This document shows positions 34,976 through 42,533 of a stretch of DNA of 64,000 nt, piece after piece. The notes under the pieces were generated by a model. The model worked only from the letters and a program-made list of their open reading frames with translations. It searched no databases and had not been told where the DNA came from. The stretch covers positions 1 to 64,000 of the forward strand of contig NZ_WNKF01000010.1 in the NCBI RefSeq assembly GCF_010119225.1, given 5' to 3'. Source of the stretch: Cyclobacterium roseum (GTDB lineage: Bacteria; Bacteroidota; Bacteroidia; Cytophagales; Cyclobacteriaceae). The number at the start of each line of letters is the position of its first letter. The first letter of the stretch is position 1. Made by a program: the position numbers and the translations under genes.

Positions 34976-35109
34976 TAATTTTACTAACGTGACCATTTTT
35001 GATAGCAAACAAAGGAGGTGCATGTGTATAATTTCTAACATGAGACTTTTCGGTTATTCCCTCAGCCCCCATTGCGTATAGGTATTGTTTGCAAACGCTC
35101 ATTCAATTA

Positions 35110-36141
35110 TCAGGATGTTTGTCCGCCACAACTGGACCCCGGGCCTGCAGTACAACCATAGCAATGCTGATTCACCTCAATCTCCCGGCTATTAAGCCCT
35201 TCAAAGTCAAAATCCGATAGGTGTTGTGCTGTACTTTTAACTTTTATGTCAAGCATCTGATTAAAGTCACAGTCATAGATATATCCATCCCATCCTATAG
35301 AGAGGGTATTTCGACACATCACCTTACCGGCTGCATTTGGGTTAAAGGCCTCAACGAGTTTTTGCATATAATTTTCATAATTATTACTTACCAACAAATA
35401 GTCAAGAAAACGACTGATTGGCATGTTGGTAATTACATAGAGGTTATTGAACTCAATGCCAAACCGCCTTTTAAGTTCTCTTTTATAGTCCGCTTCAAGT
35501 GTTTCCTGCGGGCCGGGCAAAATGGCTCCGGTTGGGTTATATACAAGGTTCAACTCTAATCCTGTTCCTTCAATGCCATACCCTATTTCATTTAACATTC
35601 TGATAGCCTTTACCGATCGGTCGAACACACCATCACCTCTTTGCCTGTCCGTTCGCACGGAAGTATAATGGGGTAATGAAGAAATAACTTCTACCCCATG
35701 TTTAGCGAAGAATTGCGGTAAATCGTTATATTTCTTATTAGCCGTAATAATCGTCAGGTTGCAACGATCCATAATGTGTTTTCCTAAAGCGGCTGCCTCT
35801 TCCACAAACCAGCGAAAATTCGGATTCATTTCAGGAGCACCACCCGTAAGGTCAACTTTAGGAATGTCATGAACGGCAAGTATATCCAGGCATTGCTGCA
35901 TGGTTTTGCGGGTCATGATTTCCTTTCGGTCGGGTCCGGCATCCACATGGCAGTGCTTGCAGGTTTGATTGCACATTTTACCTAGATTTACCTGAAATAT
36001 GTCAATCCCGGTTGGTTTAAACGGGTACAGACCAGCATCCTTCAGCTTGCTGTCGAAGGGTTCATGATCGCTTTTATTCAGCACTTCCATTTGCACATCT
36101 GAGCTGGCGAACAGATGTCCCTGAGCTTTTAATGACTTCAT
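35110..36141 (-). CDS. arsS: Arsenosugar biosynthesis radical SAM protein ArsS
   Basis: A 343-residue radical SAM enzyme. The [4Fe-4S] motif is CNQTCKHC (Cys57, Cys61, Cys64), followed by the SAM-binding GGAPEMNP. The C-terminal DUF3641-type domain ends with extra cysteines in HCYGCTAGPGSSCGG (Cys327, Cys330, Cys338), as in ArsS. The enzyme is thought to add the 5'-deoxyadenosyl group to dimethylarsenite on the way to arsenosugars. It follows its AhpD-like partner with 1 bp between them. No arsM methyltransferase gene is in the window, so dimethylarsenite would have to come from an enzyme coded elsewhere. Confidence 0.93.
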   Translation of the reverse strand: MKSLKAQGHLFASSDVQMEVLNKSDHEPFDSKLKDAGLYPFKPTGIDIFQVNLGKMCNQTCKHCHVDAGPDRKEIMTRKTMQQCLDILAVHDIPKVDLTGGAPEMNPNFRWFVEEAAALGKHIMDRCNLTIITANKKYNDLPQFFAKHGVEVISSLPHYTSVRTDRQRGDGVFDRSVKAIRMLNEIGYGIEGTGLELNLVYNPTGAILPGPQETLEADYKRELKRRFGIEFNNLYVITNMPISRFLDYLLVSNNYENYMQKLVEAFNPNAAGKVMCRNTLSIGWDGYIYDCDFNQMLDIKVKSTAQHLSDFDFEGLNSREIEVNQHCYGCTAGPGSSCGGQTS

Positions 36142-36142
36142 A

Positions 36143-36475
36143 TTACATCATTATCTTTTTAGTCTGGTTCATCATTTGCACACCATGAACCAAAGAAGCG
36201 CCACCTCTTATAGCTCCGGCTACATGCACAGCCTCCATTAACTGTTCTTCTGTGCAGCCCTTTTCCAAGGTGTCCGAAGTGTAAGCATCAATACAATAAG
36301 GGCATTGAATAGCATGAGCCACTCCCAATGCAATCAGCGCCTTTTCACGGCCCGTAAGAGCACCTTCTTTGAAAACCTCTCCGTAGTAGTCAAAAAATTT
36401 GTCAGCCAGCTTCTTTTGAAACTCTCCAATGTTACCGAACTTTTTTAAATCTTCTGGTTTGTAATAGGTTTCCAT
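36143..36475 (-). CDS. Arsenosugar-associated AhpD-like (carboxymuconolactone decarboxylase) protein
   Basis: A 110-residue helical protein of the CMD/AhpD family with the redox pair CPYC (Cys58, Cys61) preceded by REKALIALGVAHAIQ. In many Bacteroidota this protein is encoded next to arsS, so it is taken as the peroxidase-like partner in arsenosugar synthesis. The ATG at 36475 is used; the frame above it begins with TTG. It is the first gene of the pair, and repeat copy A starts only 46 bp upstream, so the operon promoter may lie in or beside that repeat. Confidence 0.88.
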   Translation of the reverse strand: METYYKPEDLKKFGNIGEFQKKLADKFFDYYGEVFKEGALTGREKALIALGVAHAIQCPYCIDAYTSDTLEKGCTEEQLMEAVHVAGAIRGGASLVHGVQMMNQTKKIMM

Positions 36476-36520
36476 AATTATCAATTTTACTTATTTTAAA
36501 TTATTAATTAATATTTTCCT

Positions 36521-36834
36521 ACATCTGTATAAAGCTATGTCTTGGAAGGGGTTTGCGTGTATAGGTTCGATGTCCAACATCCCTTCCCCTTTTTCATTGG
36601 TCAAATTAGGGATTTCGGATAAGGAATCAATCGTAAACGGGTGTTTTTTGATACCAGGCGGACGCTATTGCTATTTGGTATCGATACCTTTTGGATATTT
36701 TGGTAGTGACAATCGATTTCCGGGTGTTGGTTATTTTCAAGGAAAAGTATTTTAGTTAAGGGTTTCACGCCAAGACCGCAACGAAGCGCTGCGAACGCGG
36801 CGGGATGCAAACCGGGAGTGTGTGGCATCGTCAT
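36521..36834. repeat. Direct repeat copy A (left flank of the toxin-antitoxin pair)
   Basis: About 314 bp that recur at 37581-37894 in the same orientation, offset by 1060 bp. The first 150 bp are almost identical (start ACATC-GTATAAA, then ATGTCTTGGAAGGGG); similarity falls towards the end, GGTTTCACGCCAAGACCGCA onward. Each copy contains a 72-74 codon frame, but most differences between copies change the amino acid and the frames diverge at the end, so I treat the repeat as noncoding. The interval 36835-36918 shows nothing further. Confidence 0.88.
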
Positions 36835-36918
36835 TTATCTGCTTCGGAAGGGTGATTGGAGGTAATGATAGAAGTGGCGGTGGGACAAATGACTCCCAAT
36901 TTAATTATTCATTTCGGG

Positions 36919-37290
36919 TTATCCGAAATATTTTAGTACCTGAATGTCATTTGTTATTATTTCCAGCGATTTGGATTTTGCTTGTGATACTATCATTCGA
37001 TCAAATGGGTCTTGATGATGGAAAGGTAACGTTTGAAGTGTTTCCAGGTCTTCAAAATTGAACTCAAGAATAATAAATCCTTTTTGATTAAGATATTCCT
37101 CAAGATCAGTCAAGCTGCCTTTTAATTTTAATTTGCCGATGTTTAATTTGATGGCAATCTCCCATAAACTTGCGTTACTTAGAAATACTGTATTGTCAAT
37201 ATTCTCAATTTTGGTCTGAGTGTCTTGAGTTATTCTATTATCACCTACCATATACCAAAGTAGTATATGAGTATCAATCAGGTATTTCAT
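36919..37290 (-). CDS. VapC-like PIN-domain toxin
   Basis: A 123-residue PIN-domain nuclease. Acidic active-site residues are visible at Asp6 (LIDTHILLW), Glu44 (SLWEIAIK), Asp94/Asp97 (HHQDPFDRMIVSQA) and Asp115 (TNDIQ). This is the subgroup whose motif DPFDR is typical of chromosomal VapC-like toxins that cut tRNA or rRNA. The ATG overlaps the stop of the upstream antitoxin gene by four bases. Active-site residues look intact. Confidence 0.93.
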   Translation of the reverse strand: MKYLIDTHILLWYMVGDNRITQDTQTKIENIDNTVFLSNASLWEIAIKLNIGKLKLKGSLTDLEEYLNQKGFIILEFNFEDLETLQTLPFHHQDPFDRMIVSQAKSKSLEIITNDIQVLKYFG

Positions 37291-37499
37291 TTTTGATAAT
37301 CTCCGAATTGATCAAGAGGAGCATTGAAGTCATCATCGATGAACTCAATTAAGTGCTTTCCCGAACCAAATATTTTCTGGTTCGATTTACTCTTGGCACT
37401 GAGTCGCTTTTTCAAATTCATTAGCTTAATGATGTCCCGCTGGTCATTGAGCTTGGCAATCCAGTCAATTAGTTCCACTTTTATAGCGTCAATGTTCAT
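37287..37499 (-). CDS. Antitoxin of the PIN toxin
   Basis: A 70-residue protein starting MNIDAIKVELIDWIAKLND, followed by a basic helix and an acidic tail (IEFIDDDFNAPLDQFGDY). This opening is common in Bacteroidota antitoxins paired with PIN or RelE toxins. It has no ribbon-helix-helix that I can be sure of; the N-terminal helices probably dimerise and the acidic C-terminus probably binds the toxin. The GTG start 12 bases upstream is less likely. It is first in the pair, as usual for type II modules. Confidence 0.8.
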   Translation of the reverse strand: MNIDAIKVELIDWIAKLNDQRDIIKLMNLKKRLSAKSKSNQKIFGSGKHLIEFIDDDFNAPLDQFGDYQK

Positions 37500-37580
37500 A
37501 ATCAAAAGCACTAAAATATTACTAAATATACGACAAAATTCCCGCTTTGTTAACTGTTGGTTGTTTTTGCATGTGCCACA

Positions 37581-37894
37581 ACATCAGTATAAAACTATGT
37601 CTTGGAAGGGGTTTGCGTGTATAGGTACGATGTCCAACATCCCTCCCCCTTTTTCATTGGTCAAATTAGGGATTTCGGATAAGGAATCAAGCGTGAACGG
37701 GTGTTTTTTGATACCAGGCTGCCGCTATTGCTATTTGGTGACGATACCTATTGGCTATCCTGGCAGTGAAAATCGATTCCCGGAGGTTGGTTTATATGAG
37801 GAAAAGTATTTTAGCTAAGGGTTTCACGCCAAGACCGCAGCGAAGGCGCAGCGAACGCAGCGGGATGAGATACTTGAATACATGGCATCGTGAT
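37581..37894. repeat. Direct repeat copy B (right flank of the toxin-antitoxin pair)
   Basis: Second copy of the ~314-bp repeat described at 36521-36834, same orientation. It begins 81 bp beyond the antitoxin start. The shared tail motif GGTTTCACGCCAAGACCGC recurs once more at 37930 in a degraded third copy. Confidence 0.88.
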
Positions 37895-37929
37895 TGACCA
37901 TTTTTGGAGGGTAAAAAAATTCGGAAAAC

Positions 37930-37980
37930 GGTTTCACGCCAAGACTGCCAAGAAGCCGCAGCGAACACAGTGGGATGCGA
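37930..37980. repeat. Partial third copy of the repeat tail
   Basis: GGTTTCACGCCAAGACTGCC followed by GCAGCGAACACAGTGGGATG matches the tail of copies A and B with several changes. It suggests that the tail is itself a small repeat unit. The remaining 37981-38189 shows no gene. Confidence 0.7.
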
Positions 37981-38189
37981 TGCCGGGATCTATCTGCTAT
38001 CGTTTTGTAAAATAATAGATCCGGTTGGGAATTGGTCGGGGAATCGGAATGAATCGGTTTGATCCCGACTACCTTTCTCCCGATTTACACGAATGGACGG
38101 AATAAAAAGCGTAGGATTCCATTAATAAGCGATGCTTTTCTCACATTTGTTGGAGCCCTATCCCGTCAGTGAATAGTCTGAAACCTGAT

Positions 38190-38765
38190 TCAAACCAATA
38201 ATGCTGCCCGAAAGCCTCGTGCGGAATAGTAGGACTGTGCCCCGTTATGATAGATAAACACCCGACCGTAGCGGTAGTCACCAAACAAGGCTCCGCCCAG
38301 AAGCCGAACGGATTGGGGGGTATCTAACCAGCTGGAGGTTTTGGTGTCCAGCGGGCCAAACTGTTGGAGGTACTGGTATTGGGCTTCCGTCAGCAGGGAA
38401 ACCCCCATGGAGCGAGCCATGTCCTGCGCATTTTTTTCCGGGGGATAGGACTTTCTGGACTCCAACCCTTCCCTATCGTAGCAAACACTTCGCCGCCCTT
38501 TGGGGCTTTCGGGGGAACAATCAAAAAAGAGAATACTGCCGGTTTCTGAATCCAGGCCTACCATATCCGGTTCACCTCCTGTGTCCTCCATCTGCTGTAG
38601 CGACCAGAGCTTTTCCGGCTGTTCTTCCAGCCTTTTTTGAATTGGTGTCCAGGAATGTCCCTGGTGCCGGATCGGATGCTCTTCAAACCGGTGCTTTAAT
38701 AGGTCTAATAAGGCCTCTCCCTGATCGGCATACCAGTCTTTGAAATCTTTAGTGTGGGTATTCAT
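38190..38765 (-). CDS. DUF4256 protein
   Basis: A 191-residue cytoplasmic protein of the DUF4256 family: LLDLLKHRFEEHPIRHQG, LWSLQQMEDTGGEPDMVG and LFFDCSPESPKGRRSVCYD are typical stretches. Function unknown. It starts 23 bp after the stop of the Crp/Fnr-type gene on the same strand, so the two are probably cotranscribed. Confidence 0.85.
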   Translation of the reverse strand: MNTHTKDFKDWYADQGEALLDLLKHRFEEHPIRHQGHSWTPIQKRLEEQPEKLWSLQQMEDTGGEPDMVGLDSETGSILFFDCSPESPKGRRSVCYDREGLESRKSYPPEKNAQDMARSMGVSLLTEAQYQYLQQFGPLDTKTSSWLDTPQSVRLLGGALFGDYRYGRVFIYHNGAQSYYSARGFRAALLV

Positions 38766-38788
38766 ATTATTGTGAATTGATTGAGCGT

Positions 38789-39412
38789 TCAGGACTCTTC
38801 CAGGAGTTTTTTCCTAATCCTGCTAAGGGATTCCGGTTGGATGTTCAGATAAGATGCCAAGTATTTCAAAGGCACTTGTTCCAGGTAGATGGGGTATTTT
38901 TCAAGCAGTCTAACATACCTTTCCCGGGCAGAATCTACCATCAGGGAAATTTCCCTTTTTTCCCTCCAAAGGTAATATTGCTCTACTGCTGTCCTACCAA
39001 AATAATTGCTTTCGGGATATTGCTCGTACAAATGCTCTAAAAACCGGTAAGGTAAAGAAGCTAACACACTTTCCTCCATGGCTTGTATGCAAAACTGCGA
39101 TGGTTCTTGTTGAATAAAACTGGAATAAGAACAGCTGAACTCATGTTGAAAAGAAAAATCAAAGGACCTTTCTTCCCCTTTAACCATCAAATAATGTCGG
39201 GTGCTGCCAATAAGTACGATCGAGAGGTACTTTTCGGTATCGCCCTCATTTAAAATGAAATCGTCCTTTTTGTATTTTCTGATTTTAAATCCCTGCTTAA
39301 ATACTTCCCATTGCTCCTCACTCATCGGTAAATAGGCATGTAATAACTCCCTGGCAGTTTGGAGGTGCTGCTTGTATTCCTCAGCAGAAAGAGACGGTTG
39401 TGGTAATGACAT
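38789..39412 (-). CDS. Crp/Fnr-family transcriptional regulator
   Basis: A 207-residue regulator. A cyclic-nucleotide-binding-type barrel (about 30-145, with FILNEGDTEKYLSIVLIG) is joined by a helix to a C-terminal helix-turn-helix (VPLKYLASYLNIQPESLSRI). This short group is widespread in Bacteroidota, and the residues that bind cAMP in Crp are not evident, so the ligand is unknown. It may control the DUF4256 gene behind it or the small membrane protein gene divergent from it. Confidence 0.9.
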   Translation of the reverse strand: MSLPQPSLSAEEYKQHLQTARELLHAYLPMSEEQWEVFKQGFKIRKYKKDDFILNEGDTEKYLSIVLIGSTRHYLMVKGEERSFDFSFQHEFSCSYSSFIQQEPSQFCIQAMEESVLASLPYRFLEHLYEQYPESNYFGRTAVEQYYLWREKREISLMVDSARERYVRLLEKYPIYLEQVPLKYLASYLNIQPESLSRIRKKLLEES

Positions 39413-39500
39413 ACCTGCGAGAATATTTTTTACCCATTAGTTTCTCCTCAAGGTAAGTAATTCCTTAACATAGGTCAATTCACTGGCCATAAAATGCGGA

Positions 39501-39508
39501 TACCTTTG
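39501..39508 (+). promoter_or_regulatory. Bacteroidota -7 box before the small membrane protein gene
   Basis: TACCTTTG is an exact TAnnTTTG match. Transcription would start near 39515, giving a short leader to either the ATG at 39526 or the one at 39556. Confidence 0.45.
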
Positions 39509-39525
39509 CCTCATCGACTAATCGG

Positions 39526-39756
39526 ATGAAAATAAAGCTTGAACAAAAAGAAACCATGAAAAATCTACTGAACCTGATGAAATACGTTTTTCTGAGCTGT
39601 GCCGGTGTCTATTTTGCCCTGCATTTGATCATTTTTGTTAAAGATCCCCATATGGATCTTATGCGTCATTTGGAAAACATCGGTCCAGGCATGTGGATGA
39701 TTGTAGCCGGCCTACTGTTTCATCACTTAAAAAAAGGACATGAAAGCGCTTTTTAA
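39526..39756 (+). CDS. Small two-helix membrane protein
   Basis: Up to 76 residues with two hydrophobic helices (about 18-38 and 55-66) joined by KDPHMDLMRHLENIGPG. The ATG at 39556 (MKNLLNLMKYV) is also possible and is preceded by a purine-rich AAAAAGAAA. No known family. It lies divergent from the Crp/Fnr-type regulator, which may control it. Confidence 0.6.
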   Translation: MKIKLEQKETMKNLLNLMKYVFLSCAGVYFALHLIIFVKDPHMDLMRHLENIGPGMWMIVAGLLFHHLKKGHESAF

Positions 39757-39799
39757 TGAAAACGAAGAGGAGAATAAAACCCAAAAGTAAGGACCTAAA

Positions 39800-39836
39800 A
39801 AAACAATGGCCTGCCCCTACAATTATGGGACAGGCC
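39800..39836 (-). terminator. Intrinsic terminator of the cca-TPR operon
   Basis: On the minus strand GGCCTG and CCC pair with GGG and CAGGCC around a TACAATTAT-type loop with one mismatch, followed by a T-rich run (TTGTTTTTTT). It lies 28 bp beyond the TPR gene's stop. Confidence 0.8.
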
Positions 39837-39863
39837 GCTGCGTACTGAGAATTATTGGAAAAA

Positions 39864-40589
39864 TTACAACTCTCCCAGATTTTCCTTTGCCAATTGAAAT
39901 TCAGGACTGAGCGCAAGCGCTTCTTCGAAAGCTGCTCTGGCTTCCTCAGCACTTCCCTGGTCTTTATATATCAATCCCTTCAGGTTCTGAGCCGCTGCCA
40001 CCATGCTGACTTCCTGCGTGTTGTTATCACCCATAGGAAAGTTTAAATTTTGCTCGGCTGCCTTTTTATCCTTAATCAGCATGTTAACTGAATTCAGGGC
40101 TTCATCGTATTTTTTCAGGGTGTATTGTAGGTATCCGGTTTTGTACAAGCTAAAAAGATCTCCCGAAAGTAAATGTAAGGATTCAAAATGCGGCAAGGCG
40201 CGTTCCAAGGCACCAAGTTGCTCCAGGGAAAAAGCGGCTACTCTAAGACCGGTAAGGCTTTCATCGTTTCTTTCCAGAATATCCAACGAAACCAGCGCCG
40301 CTGAACCATACTGTTCCATCTCAAAATACAGGGAAGCCAGAGTTTCGGCATAGGAAAGATTCCGGGGATTTCGCTCCATGAGCTCATAAAGCTTTATTTT
40401 GGCCACGGATACGTCGTTATACCTCATGGCCAGGGAGTAAATCCGGTTATCTACCTCATTTTGAGCCTGCTTGCTGCCGGAAGCGGCAGCGATGGTGGAG
40501 TCGGGTCTGGCATCTTCCTGCGCCCTCAATACCCCAAGTGTACTGAAACACAGCAACATAATCAATACAGCATATTTCATATTCATCAT
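39864..40589 (-). CDS. Exported tetratricopeptide-repeat protein
   Basis: A 241-residue protein with a signal peptide (MKYAVLIMLLCFSTLGVLRAQ) preceded by a short MMN extension. Several TPR-like helix pairs run through the body (NLSYAETLASLYFEMEQYGSAAL, then LFSLYKTGYLQYTLKKYDEAL, then AEEARAAFEEALALSPEF). It probably serves as a periplasmic scaffold; partners are unknown. The ATG shares one base with the stop of cca (TGATG), so the two are translationally coupled. Three ATG codons compete within 10 bases. Confidence 0.85.
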   Translation of the reverse strand: MMNMKYAVLIMLLCFSTLGVLRAQEDARPDSTIAAASGSKQAQNEVDNRIYSLAMRYNDVSVAKIKLYELMERNPRNLSYAETLASLYFEMEQYGSAALVSLDILERNDESLTGLRVAAFSLEQLGALERALPHFESLHLLSGDLFSLYKTGYLQYTLKKYDEALNSVNMLIKDKKAAEQNLNFPMGDNNTQEVSMVAAAQNLKGLIYKDQGSAEEARAAFEEALALSPEFQLAKENLGEL

Positions 40590-42013
40590 CAATAGTTTGT
40601 TTTTTTCTCAATTCCTTTTTTTGCGGCTAATCGGTACATTAACTCCAAAGCTTCAGATTTATTGTTTTGAATTTGTCCCTCCAGGATAGCTTCTTTGATT
40701 TCCTCTTTCAGATCCCCTACCACCCGGGAAGGTTTGAGATCAAATATAGCCATGATTTCATCTCCGGATACAGGAGGTTGAAAATTTCTTAATTGATCTT
40801 TGGCTTCTACCTCTTGTAATTTCTTGTCTACTTTATCGAAATTCGCCAAAAAACGTTTGACTTTGTGGTCATTTTTTGACGTTACATCTGCCCGACATAG
40901 CTGCATCAGGTCTTCAATATCGTCTCCGGCTTCAAACAGTAACCTACGAAGCGCTGCGTCCGTTACCTTGTCGTTTACCAGCGCAATCGGTCGCAGGTGC
41001 AATTTTACCAACTTTTGAACGTATTTCATTCTTTCGTCCATCGGAAGTTTCAATCTTCGAAAAATCCCAGGAGTCATACGGGCTCCCTTGTCCTCGTGCC
41101 CGTGGAAAGTCCAGCCTACTTTTTGATTAAACCGCTTGGTGGCGGGCTTGGCAATATCGTGCATAATCGCCGCCCAACGCAGCCAAAGGGAATCCGTTCG
41201 GGCTGCCACATTGTCCAGCACCTGCAAGGTATGGTAAAAATTGTCCTTGTGTGATTTATCCCCGACCGAATCCACTCCCTGTAAGGCCACCATCTCCGGA
41301 AAAAATTCTGCCAGCAATCCGCTAACAAATAGCAACTTAAACCCATAGGAGGGCTTGTCGGTCATGATGATCTTGTTCAACTCATCTATGATCCGCTCAC
41401 CAGAAATAATGGAAAGCCGGCTAGCATTCGTAATGATGCCGTCAAAGGTATCCGGGGCAATGTCAAACTTTAGCTGGGATGCAAACCGAATGGCCCGCAT
41501 CATCCGAAGGGGGTCGTCAGAAAAGGTGATGTCCGGGTCGGATGGCGTGCGAATGATTTTTCGCTTCAGATCCCTGACACCGTCAAAAGGATCCACCAAT
41601 TCCCCAAAATTTCGCCTATTGACCGCAATTCCCAGGGTATTGATCGTAAAGTCTCTACGTTCCTGGTCCTCCTGCAAGGTGCCGGCCTCCACCTTGGGCT
41701 TTCTGGAATCGGTTTGGTAGGATTCCTTTCGCGCTCCGACAAATTCCACCTCCCAATCCCCTACCTTTATCATGGCAGTACCGAAATTTTTGAAAACACT
41801 GACGGAAGTTTTCTCTTCCAATGACTCGGCTACCGCTCTGGCCAGGCGAATGCCATCTCCTATACACACAAAATCAATGTCCTTACTCGGCCGGTCCAAT
41901 AGCAAATCCCGGACATAACCGCCTACCAGGTAGATTTCCATTTCCAATTGGTCAGCTACTGCCCCCACCTGGCGAAAAATGGGTATTTTATCTAACGATT
42001 TTTCTAGATTCAT
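40589..42013 (-). CDS. cca: CCA tRNA nucleotidyltransferase / polyA polymerase-like with HD domain
   Basis: A 474-residue enzyme that repairs or adds the 3' CCA of tRNA. The nucleotidyltransferase head has LVGGYVRDLLLDRPSKDIDF near 29-48, with the metal-binding DxD pair. RRDFTINTLGIAV and the DDPLRMMRAIRFA helix follow, as in class II enzymes. An HD hydrolase domain (HTLQVLDNVA, then MHDIAKPAT) occupies the centre. Start and upstream gene overlap by ATGA. The gene is in a three-gene operon with an unknown protein before it and the TPR protein after it. Confidence 0.95.
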   Translation of the reverse strand: MNLEKSLDKIPIFRQVGAVADQLEMEIYLVGGYVRDLLLDRPSKDIDFVCIGDGIRLARAVAESLEEKTSVSVFKNFGTAMIKVGDWEVEFVGARKESYQTDSRKPKVEAGTLQEDQERRDFTINTLGIAVNRRNFGELVDPFDGVRDLKRKIIRTPSDPDITFSDDPLRMMRAIRFASQLKFDIAPDTFDGIITNASRLSIISGERIIDELNKIIMTDKPSYGFKLLFVSGLLAEFFPEMVALQGVDSVGDKSHKDNFYHTLQVLDNVAARTDSLWLRWAAIMHDIAKPATKRFNQKVGWTFHGHEDKGARMTPGIFRRLKLPMDERMKYVQKLVKLHLRPIALVNDKVTDAALRRLLFEAGDDIEDLMQLCRADVTSKNDHKVKRFLANFDKVDKKLQEVEAKDQLRNFQPPVSGDEIMAIFDLKPSRVVGDLKEEIKEAILEGQIQNNKSEALELMYRLAAKKGIEKKTNY

Positions 42014-42480
42014 GCGTTATGTATTTTCACCTTTCCGTCGGCATGAAGTTCAATGGATCTGGCTCCCTTTTCCGCAAGCGGAAATGCCTGGTCGGAGCCG
42101 ATCAGGTCAGGGGTTACCAACTCCGGAATCCACTCCATGTACACGATTTCCCGCAATTCAAACAGGAGCCGGTGCCAATAAGGTGATTTGATCAATGCAA
42201 ATGTAATCAATCCTTCGGAAATCATCTCAGTCCCCAAAAAGCCTTTCGGGGGGCTATGAAACATCACCGTATCCGGAGAAAATTCCACCAGGTCCAACGC
42301 CACCTCTGAAAACGACCCCACCAAAGCTTGCAATTGGTAGGTCTCATGGATCAAAAATACGCCCTTGCCTGTGGGCTGCCAGGATCCAGCCTTTACCCAT
42401 CGAAAGCACTTCCCTTTTGGATATTTAAAAGTAAGTGATTCTGTTTCTTTGAACTGGTTTTTTGCCGCCCGGTAGTCCAC
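42010..42480 (-). CDS. Unrecognised conserved-looking protein coupled to cca
   Basis: A 156-residue soluble protein, no signal peptide or membrane helix. I do not recognise the family. The only start in frame is GTG at 42480; a stop lies four codons further up. A beta-rich core is suggested by KGVFLIHETYQLQALVG and LVEFSPDTVMFHSPP. Its stop overlaps the cca ATG by four bases, so it belongs to the tRNA-processing operon and may relate to that step or simply share its expression. Confidence 0.7.
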   Translation of the reverse strand: MDYRAAKNQFKETESLTFKYPKGKCFRWVKAGSWQPTGKGVFLIHETYQLQALVGSFSEVALDLVEFSPDTVMFHSPPKGFLGTEMISEGLITFALIKSPYWHRLLFELREIVYMEWIPELVTPDLIGSDQAFPLAEKGARSIELHADGKVKIHNA

Positions 42481-42533
42481 TGGATTGATTTATTATGTAA
42501 TGGTTAGAAAAGGAAATGCAGGTGAGAAAACCA

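Noticed and set aside
37324-37818. 164-codon frame running from antisense of the antitoxin into repeat copy B
   Set aside because: It joins two unrelated pieces; the repeat part is better explained as noncoding.
36521-37980. CRISPR array
   Set aside because: Only two long copies and a fragment; no short regular repeats with spacers and no cas genes.
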